This document shows, in pieces, positions 1-12,887 of a stretch of DNA of 64,000 bases. The translations under genes and the position numbers were made by a program. Source of the DNA: Hirudo medicinalis (Eukaryota; Annelida; Clitellata; Hirudinida; Hirudinidae); assembly GCA_011800805.1 (NCBI GenBank), contig MPNW01000077.1, positions 128,849 to 192,848 of the forward strand, in the 5' to 3' direction. The notes beneath the pieces are model-generated. The model ran no database searches and was not told the origin of the DNA. It was given only the letters and a program-made list of their open reading frames with translations. Every line of letters starts with the position of its first letter. Within the stretch, counting starts at the first letter, position 1.

Positions 1-2205
1 CAATCCTGCATGCAGACCCAGGCATTGTGGTCATTCCAGATATGCTCAATACCAAGATATTGGGGGCAATCAATGGGATGGCTCAACCCTGTGGTTGGCT
101 CAATGAAAAAATTTTTTTCTATATCTCTTGACCCAGAGAGGACCAATATCCAAGAGTGACATCGTAGGCCATACAGAAGATCTTCAGGTGGTAGTTCCAG
201 CCTCTTAACAAAGATTAAACAGGTCATGATTGGTTATTAAATAGAACATTATGGAGCTATATCATTATCATCATTATCTCCCATCTTCAATATGCCAGCA
301 TTAGAACTGATTTACCCTGATTTTGTCTAATTCTGCAGCCATTTTCAGCTGGTTTTCCTCTTCAAACTGCTTTATGTTCTTTTTCTCCATGAGTTCCTCA
401 TATCTGCTTTTCTTGAACTTTTGGGCCTTCAGTTTTGAGTACTTGTTCTCCTTTGACTCCTTCTTAGTCTCCTCAACCTTGTGATTTAAAAAAGGGCTAT
501 CAAGCTTAGCATTACATGTACAATCTCTATTAACTCAACCTTTTGTGAAACTGCAATGAGGGGGCATTCTTCCATGGTCTGGTCAATGAGGCAAGTCTCC
601 CTTGTAGCATAGCCACTGACAACATAGGCATCATAGCCAACTCCAATGAGCAAGGAGGCCAAAAGAGTACTGTATTCAAAACAATGGCCTCTTTGTAAGG
701 TTAACACAGTTGCAGGAGAATACAAATGGTCAGGCTGAGAAAAGCAATTAGAAATTAATGCAATTTATTAATTAACACATTTTTCTTAAGAGTTATGATG
801 TTATATCCCCAGTAATTCATATTCACTTTCACAAAAATCCACTTGTCTAAAATAACCATCATTATCAATATTATCACCATTACATTATCAACATTATCCG
901 ATCTCACCAGTTCATAAGGAGGGGTAAGTGGCACATATATGAGGTGGTCAGCCACAAAATCGCTTGCTCCTTTCCAATCATTCAACTCAGGAATCGGAAG
1001 TTCCATAGGACGGACAGTTGAGCAAACAAATTTCTAGAATTCAGGAATCATTGTTCAGTCGGATGATCAAATTGTTTCCTCTGTTATAAAATACTAAAAT
1101 ATAAACTGTATAACTCTAAAGGAAAAGACAAAAAGAAAAGGTCTCCCTTCTTCAGATTATAAGATGTTGTATAAAATCTAGTAAACGTTAAAAAAATCAT
1201 CATGAGTTAAGAACATTCCCAATTATTCATTTTAGAACACTTATTTCAAAATTATGGATTTATTCTTCTACAATGAGCAAAGATTAAAAAAGTGTATGCA
1301 GACTAGGATTTGATTCCTAATGGGGCTGTACCAAAGCAAAAGATTTGACCATTCGGCTACTGACATGGATTATAGAAGTTTATTTTGAAATTGTTATAAA
1401 GTTGTTTTATGTCCACAAATATGCTGTAAAGTTATTAAATGCCACCCTAAAAAAAGTTGAGACTTTTCTGTCTCCCTAAAATTGCTCAATGATTTTTTCT
1501 TACAGGAACATTGAACTCATTTAATGGCTTTATAAAGAGAGGTTTCCTCTTTGTGTACAGGTTGTGGTACTGCTTGCCAAAGTTGTCAACGTAGCCCACA
1601 ATCAGCTCCTCCTGCAAGTTGTTCATTTTGTAGCTTGCAGGATAATCTGCCTCATCAAAATTTATCTTTTTGAACCTAAAAAATTTAGTGATTATCATCA
1701 TTCACAGTTTTCATTATTACTACTTATGTAAAAAAAATTGTCTGCATATAGCAAATGCAACTTGAAAATTAAACTGATATTTGAAACAATTTAGAAGTAA
1801 ATTGAAATTACAGGAAAGAGAGTGATTGATCTGCAAAAGAACTTTTTTCCTCTGAAGTTTGTATCTCTTCTTCTTCTTCATCTTCATCAACTTCGTCATA
1901 AATGAGACCAGAGTCCTAAAACGATGCCGGCTTTACACACTTAATTAGAGTGAATGAGAAATTTGTACTCTAGTGAATAATGTATCATGAATAGTGTCTC
2001 AATCCCAGAATGTCGATTAATCTACTATTTTGATTTAATTGGATTTACACATTAAGTGGTCTTGATCTACTATTGAACATAAGCCACTCTAATCAAACTC
2101 TGAATTGTTATTGTTATCTAGACATGATATGGCCCAATTCCCATAAATTTAAAATAAAAATGATTTTAACTTCACCTTGATTTCGGAAGTAATTAAGTTA
2201 TCCAT
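1..2205 (-). CDS. DRC7: DRC7 (CCDC135), dynein regulatory complex subunit 7; 5' part, continues past the left edge
   Basis: DRC7 is a subunit of the nexin-dynein regulatory complex of motile cilia and flagella. Exons, in transcript order on the minus strand: 2176-2205, 1812-1915, 1504-1675, 908-1033, 540-734, 316-477 and 1-203 (open). All junctions are GT-AG and keep phase. The first exon is ATG plus nine codons, followed by an acidic Glu-rich exon. Exon 3 carries the family block YHNLYTKRKPLF. Exon 5 carries GHCFEYSTLLASLLIGVGYD, the transglutaminase-like core with its conserved Cys, then GYATRETCLIDQT. Exon 6 is Lys/Glu-rich, and the last visible exon has the family block ending in LGIEHIWNDHNAWV. 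About 330 residues are present; the C-terminal half lies off the window. It is head-to-head with NAA40. Family assignment is from recalled homologues; the start is the only ATG giving the right phase. Confidence 0.9.
1300..1376 (-). repeat. decayed tRNA-like SINE fragment in DRC7 intron 3
   Basis: On the minus strand, TAGCCGAATGGTCAAA resembles a Ser/Leu-type tRNA A box. About 35 nt downstream, GGAATCAAATCC resembles a mutated B box. No cloverleaf folds convincingly, so this looks like a degraded tRNA-derived retroposon rather than a tRNA gene. It does not align closely with the main SINE family described below. Confidence 0.3.
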
Positions 2206-3507
2206 AAATTCCTACAAGCACAATTACTTTAAGGAAACAAATACCAATCTGTAGTCATAGAAACGGTTATTCAAGAATGTAAAGTCTATACAAAATTTAA
2301 TAAGTTTTCAGTTTTGTTATATTTCATAAACAAAAAAATAAGAAAATATATTAATAACATTTATTTTAACACTACTAAAAATTATTTATATCGCATCGAG
2401 TATAATTAGCAGGGAAATCATTTGGGAGGTGCAGTTAGGCAATATCCGGATTTTTCTAATGTTTTGAAACAGCCGAAAAAACCATCAGCCAATTTTTGGG
2501 GGTGGGCGGAAGTTTTCTTTCTCCCCACCACAGCTGAAAGGGGGTATTCGATTTTTTCCTGAAATAACTAAAATGGTCAAAAGCCAACTTTAAAAATCTG
2601 AGAACAGAAAGAATTACTGATGCTAAATTTTATTCTTCTCAATCAGACATCTCACAGTTGAATAAATCACCCTGATAAGTATTTGGTGCTCCTCCGTTCT
2701 TCTTAACTCTTTTCCAAACAGGTCGTTATCTGCTCCGATAATCTCTGATCCAGCCAGTACAATCCGTCTGTAACCTGGGATTCGAACTTGAATCAGACTT
2801 CTGTGACCAGCATATAAAAAAAACTACTCCTTCCTGTTATGCATCTCTGAGGGAGATTCACAGCACTGCCAGCCTAATATATGCCCGGACGTTTCTTATA
2901 AGAGTCCTAAATAAAATAAAATATGACCATATCATTTCATTTTTTACCATCCATTGGCTACGCATTCGCCAACGAATAGACTACAACACTATTCCAGTTT
3001 TCAATTCTCTCCTAGGTCACGCACCGTCCTATCTGCTTTTTATCCGTGCTGTGCATATCCAAGGAAGGCGAGGGCTCCGATTGGCAATCAGAGGCTGGTG
3101 CATGGAGAAGCAAAAACCAACTCACTGGGAGCCTCTGGCATGTTCGTCGGCCCGCAAATTTAGAACAGACTCTAAAACCTAGCCGGGGATTTCACACTAC
3201 CTTAAGATTTTTTCTTAAATGGAAACTACCCACAGCCTAGGGAATTTGAAGTTCCGCAGAAACGTATTATTTAATATGCCATCAAATTCGAATTCATTAT
3301 CAATGAGAGGATTGAGATCTATCATCTGGCTAAATAACGTTTTCAATTTTTAAACATATTTGAAAAGTAACCAAACTTCCTATTTATTAACAAAAAGAAA
3401 ATAAGTTTTAAAAATATTTCAAAAAATTCATTATACAGCAAAATCTAAAAATAAACATCTTTCGATAGTGCCGGTCTGGTAATTGTTTGGTCTTGACCTC
3501 ACACAGA
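2206..3507. promoter_or_regulatory. 1.3 kb head-to-head spacer between DRC7 and NAA40
   Basis: The start codons of DRC7 (minus) and NAA40 (plus) face away from each other across this stretch, so both promoters should lie here. No coding exon was found. Around 2740-2830 the minus strand carries GTTCGAATCCC, a good pol III B box, without a clear partner A box. It may be a second SINE remnant. Short ORFs near 2954-3240 have no recognisable content. Confidence 0.45.
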
Positions 3508-5474
3508 ATGGGGGTTCGTCTTTGTTTTCCGGATATTTTGATTTATCTGAATGTGTTATATATTTAGATCTTGGCATTTGCTTTCGCGAGGGCTGAATCG
3601 ATTATGAATTTTCAATTATTCAGAGGAAATCAAATACCAAAGCGAAAGAAAGAAAACTTAAGCATAAAGAGGTTTTGTAATTTCTAGTGGCGAAAGTTTT
3701 TAAAAATTTAACTTTTTCAGTCTCAATAAATCTAATCATGAAACCTTATAATTTGAACCTTATAATTGTAATCCTTTATGCATTCAGGAACTTTCCCATC
3801 TCTCATCTAAGTTGGCTCTTATCGATGCAGCCAATTCAGTAAGTATCATTTTTACAACGACTTTTTAATGTTTCCAGCTTTAACTGCTTATTTTTTCATC
3901 AAAAAAGCTAGATGACCCACTTGCCATGCTGCAACCTTTTAAAAAATTTGAAAGAAACAGGTGGGATTTCTACATATTGAAGACATTATTTTAGATTTTT
4001 TTTTTTAATTTAAAATTGATAATTGGCAGTTTGAATGTGGCTATCACATGCCAAAGAGTTGTGACAATGAAAGAAGACATCTGTGAATGGGTATTTAACC
4101 TGACAAAAGAAAATATGGAGGAACTGTTAGATCCTTATCCTGAATGTTCAATTGTTTGTATATATGATATTACATAATAGGCATTTGCCCCCTACCCCTG
4201 TCAGTTTGCTCCTTGGTATTTTTCTAAATCCATATAATTCTTAAATAATTTATTGATCTTTATACAGCTCCAGTGAATTTGGAAAGCTTCCATCAATATT
4301 TATTACCTTCCTTATGTGCCTTTAATGTGAAATTAATTGTTTGTTGCTAATCCACCAGTACTATATTTTATTGTTGTAACATTTATGTTCACTTAAAAAA
4401 AAATTGCTCACCTTCACCAATTTTAAAATCCTAGGATAGGCTGCTGTATTACATTGCCTTAATTTTATTATTGGCTATTAAACAAATAAAACTCTTAATT
4501 GTGAAATACATGCAGATATAATTCTTGTGGGTGGGGATGGAATGACAGACAGAAAAAAGAGGAGATGAGAGATGAAAAAGCTTGGTACCTCATTGCTAAG
4601 GAAGTCTCAACTGGCAAGCCAGTTGCCTTAGTTCATTTCAGATTTGATCTTGACTATGGCGATGAGGTTGTGTATTGGTAAGTCATAAAGTAATTCAATG
4701 TTCGATATATGGTATCATGACTTTGGTTGCATTTTGATTAAATCAAATTTTACATTTCTGAACAATTTAATGTCTTTCTCATTGAACCTAGTTATGAGAT
4801 CCAGTTAGTCCAGGAGGTCAGGGGTAAAGGTCTTGGCAAGTTCCTGATGCAAATTTTGGAGCTCCTTGCACACAAGTGAGTTCAATTACCATTTCAAATT
4901 AGCTGCAGACCAATTGCAAAACTTATTTGCTCAGCACCCCAAACAAAGTCCCAACTAATGAGGAAGAGCAGGGATATCATTTAAGCTTTTCCCTGGAGGC
5001 AAACCCTTCCTGATGATAGGAGCATATTCTTTTGCTTCTCACCAAATATCAGGAGGCAACAGCTGCTTGCTCTAGGAACCACTGCTATAGTACTTCAGCA
5101 TAACCTCAGAAGCTCCTGCGAATTTGCTTTTGCAATAGTGATACAACTATCTTCACTAATAAATACCCACATCGACTTTATTTTTATAGAACCGGCATGA
5201 AAAAAGTCATTCTCACAGTCTTCAAACAGAATCTCACATCCCAAAATTTTTTCAGGGCTAAACTCAAGTAATTTTTAAATGTTTGCCCACAAATAATGAA
5301 ATTTATCTAATTTCACATTCCACCTCATTATGTTGTACCTGTTCAAGGTATGAGATTGATGGTTCAAGTCCTGAAAATACAGCCTATGATATTCTGAGCA
5401 AAAGGATCCAACAGAAACAAGTCACATCCCCAACCCCTGGAGCCTGCCACTCCTGCTGTGGGCACCATCACTGA
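3508..5474 (+). CDS. NAA40: NAA40 (NatD), N-alpha-acetyltransferase 40
   Basis: NatD acetylates the N-terminal Ser of histones H4 and H2A. Exons: 3508-3513, 3624-3671, 3788-3838, 3908-3960, 4030-4125, 4516-4677, 4792-4875, 5190-5267 and 5348-5474. They total 234 residues; human is 237. The first coding exon is only ATG GGG and joins AGG AAA TCA to give the family N terminus MGRKS. Its donor (GTTCGT) is weak, so the exact 5' junction is the least certain. GNAT-fold landmarks are the AWYLIA strand, [14 protein letters not shown], the acetyl-CoA loop VRGKGLGKF, and [11 protein letters not shown]. The C terminus is Cys/His-rich (CHSCCGHHH), as in the family. Intron 5 holds a copy of an interspersed repeat (4182-4400). 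Confidence 0.93.
4182..4400 (+). repeat. interspersed repeat family B, copy 1 (NAA40 intron 5)
   Basis: Shares ordered blocks with 25541-25890: TACCCCTGTCAGT, TAATTTATTGATC, AGGAAAGCTTCC-like, CATCAATATTTATTA, GAAATTAATTGTTTG and CTCCACCAGTACTA-like. Spacing differs through indels. No ORF is seen, so it looks like a non-autonomous element or an old fragment. Confidence 0.7.
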
Positions 5475-5639
5475 AGGGTATTGGCATACTGTAGCAAGAT
5501 TGTCGTTATTGCTTGCATGAAATAAAATTCTAGCTGAAGTCTCACTTAGTATTTCTAAGCTCACATTTTTATAAAATATTTATTGGTGGATCAAATTGAT
5601 AATCGTCAAGGTGACTGAAATTGTCTTTCGAGTTAAGAC

Positions 5640-7861
5640 TCAGACGGGAAGTCCGATCTGTTCAACAGATCCACAGCTGAGGACACCATCAAAAAAGAAA
5701 AAGTTGTTGTGTGGTTGGTCCTTCTGTGAGACTGCCTTCAGGACATCTTGTGCAATAACTCCTCCCAAAATGGTGCAGAGAGGATTTATTTCTCCATAGC
5801 ATTCCCTGGAAGAGAAAATGTATACATTCAATCTCGATAAAGGAATTTGACGACTACCTAACACAATACTGAAATTAAGAATATTTATAATAAACAGATT
5901 TGGCTCACTCCAAATAGGTTAGGGGAATGTGCTGGTCCTCTAAGGTGATGTCTCTGAGCATTTCTGCCCTTATGTTTTCCAGCATTTTCATGTCTTTGTC
6001 TTGGCTTTCAGACTCAGGAATTCTTTCGTGCTTGCTCATGAACTCAGAAACCACTAAAAAATGAACAATTTCAATGGCTGCCTTGTCAACATATGCAAAT
6101 GCTAACAGTTTTGCTCTTTGCTCGAGAATTACTTAATTAAGTTATCTTTATAAAAATAATAATTCATAAAATACGAAATTTGCTTAAACTTTTCAAAACT
6201 TCAAGAAAAGCTCCAAAATTTACAAAGCTATAACAATCTTTAAGCCACATATGAACTTAACCTCTGCAGAAAAAGAAGCCAGTTGGGGGGCTTTTTGATT
6301 TTTTGGCATTCTCTTCATTAGACCACCTGAAGGCCAAGACATCTTGAAGGGTTGGAAAATCAATAACCTGTGTAATCAACCTTAATGGTAAAATGGTTTT
6401 CTATGCAAGCGATTGCTAGTTGTTGATGAGCCTGTTTTTTCACAAGGGAATCTATAATAATAACTGTTACAAAAAAAAATGCTGCTATAAATACCTTACG
6501 AACTATTTTGGTTTCGCAATTGTCTGTTTTGACGTTCTTTTCCAGAGACTTTCTTGATTGATCTTGGGACATGACCTGGACTTCTCTAATTAATTTCAAA
6601 TATCTTGTTAAGTAATATGCCTACCATGGTATGTCACAAGGATGAAGATTAGTGACCATGATTAATAACCAGCTGATTAATTTTGTAATAAGTTACCACC
6701 TAAAAATGTTAGTGAACGTAAAAACTAGTTTTTCAATTATCATATTTAATGAAAACAAATTACGACTCACGATGCATATTCGTGATGCCCTAGATCAGAC
6801 AGCATATAACCATAAAGACCAAAGCATCCTCCCAAAAACAACTTGATCCCCTCCTTGCGGCAGTGGTTGTCAAGGGATTCAGCAGACTTCCAGTCCATAC
6901 AATTGGCGCAAATGACATCATAAGTAGAAAAAAAGGTCAGAGGCTTTTCCCTGATGCCAGAAGATTCTGCGGTCACATCAACCATAGGGTTAAGGGATCG
7001 TGCCTTTTTTATGGAAGCAATGGCCCTCTGCAAGCAAGTTATTACTCAGTATCACTTTACAAGCAGGTAGAAGAATCTCTAAGGCAAAGCTGATTCTTTT
7101 ATTACTCTGTGTCCATTTTAATGATCAGATAGCATCCACAAAACAACAGAAGGTTCATGCAAAACTATCAACCATGTCTATGTTTGATATAATTATGATA
7201 AATGAAGACTTACATTTGTCCCAAGATCAATCTTCCTGATAAATATTTGACTTCTCAAGTCCTTCTCTGAAACCTAAAAGATTAGGTTATCACACCAATA
7301 TTATGATGCCAAAATAAAATTAGTTGTACAAAATGATAACCATACCCATCGCATTAAGACCATAATTTAGACCTTATTAGGCTCAACCATATATTAAACC
7401 AGAATAATGTTTGTTAATCAAAAATAAATCATATCTTCATCAGCAAGAAATAAGAGAAACAATAATTCAACATCATGAAGTTCTAATTTCTAAAAGTAAA
7501 TGAGTAAAGAAATGTCCCAAGATAAGTGGTAGAGCAATTACTTTAAAACATTATGATATATACCTTTTGATCATCCATGAAATGGATTGATTTAACCCCA
7601 GCCAGAATAATATTTTTAGCAACTTCTGATCCGAGACCTCCTAAACCAATAACCAAAACTCTAGCTGCTCTCAATCTGTAATCAATAATGGTAATGTAAA
7701 AAACATGCAGGTCCAATTAATTTAAGTACTTAAAATACTCGCCAATAATCGAGGCAAAGAAATCACCTTTTTTGTGCATCGAGACCCCACAATCTAATTT
7801 GACGATCGTAAATTTTAGCCTCATCTTCTGTTATTTCAAAACTGAACTCGTATCCAGACAT
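5640..7861 (-). CDS. SAE1: SAE1 (Aos1), SUMO-activating enzyme E1 subunit 1
   Basis: Pairs with UBA2 to form the heterodimeric SUMO E1, which adenylates SUMO and passes it to UBC9. Exons in transcript order: 7767-7861, 7564-7675, 7214-7273, 6771-7027, 6495-6585, 6262-6367, 5909-6053 and 5640-5805. They total 343 residues (human 346). The N terminus reads EAKIYDRQIRLWGLDAQKR, the signature of the ThiF/E1 fold. The nucleotide-binding Gly loop is VIGLGGLGSEVAKNIILAGV. SLNPMVDV and GYDV-equivalent positions follow, and the C-terminal block QPHNNFFFFDGV is near-identical to the human protein. As expected for this subunit, no catalytic Cys domain is present. Head-to-head with CASC3, tail-to-tail with NAA40 (165 bp between stops). 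Confidence 0.95.
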
Positions 7862-8605
7862 TCTTCCCAAAACAAAACAAGGCGCGACGAAGCTGCTATA
7901 CAAAGAATTGAGATGCAGCAAATAATGAGCGGATTATAATTAAGGACGTCGAACAAGAAGATTGGATCATAATATAACAAATTAAATATTATTTATAGAT
8001 TAAAATCATTATTTTTTACAATATAAACTTTTTATTTTTGAATTTCGTATATTTTTCTCATTAAGCCTAGAAATTGCCGCGAGGACTATTTTTCTAGTTC
8101 ACATTTCTTGATTTTCCCCTCAAGGATTATTAGAAATAATCTGAAAATCATTTCGTGACTTGATAAGGTTCAACTTTTATCCATGCTTTTAAAGTGTCCC
8201 AGAAACATCATTGAAATCTGTAAAATCAAAGAAAGAGATTTACTATTTTTAACTATTTTGGATGGTGATGCTACTAGTGGGGCATAAACGGTGGTGATTA
8301 CCCCATTACTACGCTTTTGTCACTCGTCTCTTTTCGAGATATTACTTTGTTTATTATAATAAATTATTATTTCTCAATATAAAATTATTAATTTGAATTT
8401 ATTGCACTTTATTAAGTTTATTAACAACAATTACTCATTGTATTTTTAAAATACTATGGTATGAAGTTTCTATGTCTTTTATTTTGTTTTGTGTTAACGT
8501 GTTATCAAACATAAGCGAATTAATTTAACTAGAATTTTAGGTTATATATCTAAATATATATTTAGTTTAACAAACATTCATTACATTTGAGAACGCTATT
8601 TCAAA
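7862..8605. promoter_or_regulatory. SAE1/CASC3 bidirectional promoter region
   Basis: 744 bp separate the two divergent start codons. The stretch is AT-rich and has no coding exon or recognised repeat. Placement alone suggests a shared promoter; no TATA or initiator could be assigned with confidence. Confidence 0.5.
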
Positions 8606-11600
8606 ATGGAAGATGCGAAAATGAAGGAATTCGTCGAGTTAAACAGCGATACCAATGAACATAAATTGTCAATTGGCGATGCAGTTATTGACAAAGAGAA
8701 ATCTGAACCGTCTCCAGCCGGAAATAATTGTGAAGAAGTACAAAAAAACTTGTCAAATGTCGAAGTTTCTTCCCTTGCCAAAGACAAAGAACCGAATTCA
8801 AATCTATCAGAACAGAATTATACATGTGATAATGTGTACGACGAGCATGTCGAAGAGTCAAATGTGGAACAGAAAGATGTTTTGTGCGAGAAGGATGAGC
8901 AAGTGAAAGATAATGACGAAAAATTACAGAATGAGGCAATTTCTGACAAATCACAAGTAGGCAGAAATGAAGATGTTGGAGAAGAACTACAAAATAATGA
9001 CATTCCTGTACAAACACCATTCGATACAGAAGAGGATGCCACAAAGGAAGAAGTAGCAAAAGAGAAAGAAGAGCTTGATGAAAGCAAACCCCCAGAGCAA
9101 TGGTATGTCGATGAAGGTGAGGAGACTGATGACAGCAGGTACAGTGAGGAGGGAGACTATACCGATGATGGTGAGCAAAATTCTCAGGAAAGACTTCAAG
9201 CTAACAGAAGAAGGAGAAGGAGAGAGGAAAATTATCAGCTCAGTGGTGAAGAAGACCAAGATGTTGAATATGAAGATGTCGAAGAATTGAGCGGAGAGGA
9301 AAATCAGGGAGCAACCGACGAGGAGCATGTTGAAGGGAAGAGATTCAGTGGAGATGGACAAGAAGAACCCAAGATAGACAAGAATGCCGATGACGACAGG
9401 AAGAACCCGGCCTATGTTCCAAGGAAGGGAGCTTATTTTGAACATGACCTCAGGGCTCTAGCTGAAGATGAAACGGAAGACCATGAAGCCATGGAAAAAT
9501 TCAAAAACAAAAAGAAATCCAGGGCTGATGATGGCAAGTGGAAACATGACAAATTTGATGCCTCAGAACAAGCACCAAAGAAGACTCACGAGATTGTTCG
9601 CAGATACGGCTATGATATACGCAGAGCAGGTTATTTACGAGAGAGCAGAGAGGACAGAGAGGAAGCTAGACAAAATGGAGAGAACAAAAAGAATAGGAAT
9701 ACTTCTGAAGTTCCTAGAAGATACCAAAGGAGGCAAGTTCACAGACTCAGAACAGATGCAGATAACAGCAGGTCTGAGTCACCAAGCAACTTACCTCAAA
9801 AACAAATAAACCTCCATATGAACGAGGACCATAAAGATTTCCAAATAAACAAGAACAGGCCAAGGGAGGTTAAGAAAAATCAGCCGCACGCCAGAGGATA
9901 TAGGACTGAAATAATTACGACTCGAGGTGGAAAGACAGAAGACAAAGATGTCATCCTGGAAAGGGAGTCAGAAACACAGAACTGGCCAAGCAGGTCAGCA
10001 GAGGAGACAAAGGCCAAATCCAGAGGAAGGGAGAACAAAGGAAATCAGAGGGAAGTAGAGTCTCGTAGCAATGAAGAATTTTGTGACAATAGGACCAGAA
10101 AGTTCATAACTTCACAAAAACCTCCAAGAGAGGAAGTGGAATTTGAACCGGACAGGGAGCGTGATAATGTCAGAAGACATTACGAGAGAAAAGGTTATTC
10201 TCATCAAAGAAATCAACATCAGCCGGTCAGACAGCCGAGAGAGTCTCTCGGTCAAAGACCTCCACGCATGGCAAAGCAATATGTCGACAAACCTCCGAGG
10301 GAGCTGGAAATTGTTAACAGCAATGTAAGAGGAAGAATTCAATGCAAAATCGCCGAAGACGAAGAAAGCAAATCTTCGAAGCGAGCTGTTGAAGATAAAA
10401 GGACAAATGACAGAAGCACTGGTTAGAAGACCTTCATGCTAATTTTATTCATACTTCAAAATTACTCTATTTGTGAGAATTTACAAATAGAATTATAATT
10501 TGAATTGGAAATAGAGTTGTTAATAAGCAACAATTTATATTCACATTTCTCTCATGTTTGCATTTCTAGTATTAAACTGACATGGTATATCAATATTTAT
10601 TTTGTGTTACAGATTCAGTTTCTGGAGGCAAGGATGACAACCAAAAAGCAGCAACTATTTTGGCATCTTCAACTGTTTCAACCAAATCCTCGAACCAGAC
10701 CCCAGAGGTTCTGGAAGCAAGGAAAGGCTGGGCAGGTGGAGAGTTTACTCCCAGTTGGAGGACTGATCCCCAGCAGAGACAGTCGAGCGGGCAGGAAGAG
10801 GAAACAAATGTGACCAAAGGATCGAAGAGGTTTGAATAATTTTTTAATTTGAAGTGATTCTTATAATAAATTATAATATTTCTGCTCCTGTTATTTCTAG
10901 TATTAACTTGTAATAATGATTTCTAATGCCATTTGCAAACATTTTTTAAGAATTTGTGCTCTCTCATGAATGTTATTGGCCAGATTTCATTTAGTTTTTT
11001 CCAGTTCTTTGTTGTTTATTATCCATTGAGCGTTTCAGATTGGTGATCGATTGTCACAAATTAATTTTTTATCTTTTCTTTGCAGATATTCATCATCAAG
11101 GCAGCAATTGCAGCAACAACAGAAACATCAACAATTCAGGGACATGGATTACTATCAGCAGTATCCTCAGTACGGTGCAAATACTGGTGGCACAACTGGA
11201 CAGGTCTACGATGCCATGATCCCCCATCCTGCCTATGTGCCCCATTCCGCTCTTGTCACCAATTCTTACGCTCCGTTCTATTCCACCTTGCCGGGGAACG
11301 TCTATCCGAGTCCCCCCGTGTACCAACATCCTCAGCTAACTCCGTACACAAACACGTCCTACGTGCATCACGTAACTCAGGCCCCCGAGGGTCCGGTCTT
11401 CTTTAGTCCTCAAGGTATTGTTCCTGTTTTGCCAGTGACACATTAAAATAAAATTTATTTCTGAGAAATTCGTTTACATAATATACCTATTAATTTATAC
11501 CTATTAATATATACCTATTATTTTACTACTAAAATCCCAACAAAACTGATATTAACTAATAAGATTAATCATAAATAATTGAAAATTGTGGACATAACAA

Positions 11601-12627
11601 TGGAATAATTATTATGATTATTTAATTGAAATGATCAGTTTTTGTGGTAACGAGGTGCTCGGGTTAAAGGTCATAACTTATTGGCATCATCATTTATTAC
11701 AAATGTGTCTTACATGTAACTGTTTATCTATAATAGTTAATATTTGTAATCTATAATAGTTAATTAAAAATATATGTGTGTCATGCATCAACAACACGCA
11801 TTTTGTAAAATATTGCGGTGACTGTCGAGCTTGCAGGTTGGCCGAACGGGCCACGTTCCTGCTTGAGGCGGTAATGTGACGGTCGTAACGTGTCGTGTTC
11901 GAAACCCGGCCTGAACTGTCGAGAGCGCCCTTGGGAAGGAGAACTATATAAATGGTTAACAAAAAGCACCTCCGATGCCATATAAACAAACTACATTTAT
12001 TTTATATTCATCGCACAAGTAAAATGGAAGCTGGCATGGAGTTTATACAGAGTAAAATGTTACATTATTTTTATATTATTTACATTTATACGATTTATAT
12101 TATACGACCGTTTAATTTTTAACCATTAAGAGGTGGCTGCAGTAAACTGCCATTAAAATTTAATTGTTAAGCTTATTATTATTTATGATCAAATTTAAGC
12201 CTTATCTGGTCATTTGTCAGGCTATCTCTAACATTCCTAAAAAATAAAACGACTAGGAAGTTTTGTAATTATGAGGAAGGAATGTTTATTATTAAATTTA
12301 ATTCACTCTTAGGGTTAGCTCAAGGGCAGTTTTATGAAGCACCTCAAAGCGCAATGCCTCACATGAGAGCGACATCTGCCATACCCATTGTGAATCCTCA
12401 GGTATTTATGCTTTCAAAATTTTGTCTCCTCCAGCCAGCTGTTGTGAGTCTCCCGGTGCTATTTTTGAGTTCTTCCTGAAAGTAGTCTTAGATTTAATGT
12501 TTTAAACTGGCTTTTCCATTAAGTTTTGCAGTTTCTGGAATAACTTAACTAAGTTCAAATTCTCCAAGTATTGGTACTAAATTGCAAGCATGTTCATGAA
12601 ATGATTTGAAGTGCTTATTATTGTTGC

Positions 12628-12678
<51 letters not shown>

Positions 12679-12887
12679 AATTGTTATTATTTTGTGGGAC
12701 TTACTTTGATGAAATTAACTTTCTTTGCGATCAGTTAGTAACTAATGGTTCAACAATTGTCCATTTGAAATATAATCTCTACATTTACTCTTGGTGATTT
12801 TTTGCCCGTTCTTTCGTTTTTAAGGACCTTGCCGCCGTGCAGAATAACGGAGCTCAACCGGAGACCGTGGCAATCCATAGTCAATAA
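8606..12887 (+). CDS. CASC3: CASC3 (MLN51/Barentsz), exon junction complex core subunit
   Basis: CASC3 binds eIF4AIII and RNA in the exon junction complex, which marks spliced mRNA for localisation, translation and decay. Exons: 8606-10421, 10613-10829, 11086-11414, 12313-12401 and 12825-12887, giving 837 residues (human about 700). The first 1.8 kb exon encodes an acidic, Glu/Asp-rich N terminus and then EQWYVDEGE near residue 163. The two-part SELOR segment follows: KNPAYVPRKGAYFEHDLR near 265, then DDGKWKHDKFDASEQAPK and IVRRYGYDIR near 334. These are the eIF4AIII contact blocks. The rest is low complexity: Arg/Glu-rich, then Gln-rich, then Pro/Tyr-rich near residues 680-790. Intron 3 contains SINE copy 1 and intron 4 an ATT microsatellite. 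Antisense ORFs up to 152 aa are shadows of the acidic codons. Confidence 0.93.
11828..12001 (+). repeat. tRNA-derived SINE family A, copy 1 (CASC3 intron 3)
   Basis: Sense on the plus strand. An A-box-like GGTTGGCCGAACGGG is followed about 55 nt later by the B box TGTTCGAAACCC (11896-11907). The tail has GAGCGCCCTTGGGAAGGAG, then a block ending CATATAAACAAACTACATTT. It aligns through its whole length with 20800-20990 and partly with 37555-37680. The long A-B spacing fits a Ser/Leu-type tRNA ancestor with a long variable arm. Confidence 0.75.
12630..12675 (+). repeat. (ATT)n microsatellite in CASC3 intron 4
   Basis: About 14 uninterrupted ATT units. Confidence 0.95.

Noticed and set aside
6360..6599. 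79-codon minus ORF running from SAE1 exon 5 into the next intron
   Set aside because: The part after 6495 has no match to the E1 fold. Splicing at the GTATTT donor to 6367 gives the conserved SAE1 sequence in phase.
8685..9445. Antisense ORFs of 124 and 152 codons opposite CASC3
   Set aside because: They mirror the Glu/Asp-rich sense codons (giving Leu/Phe/Ser runs). No protein features.
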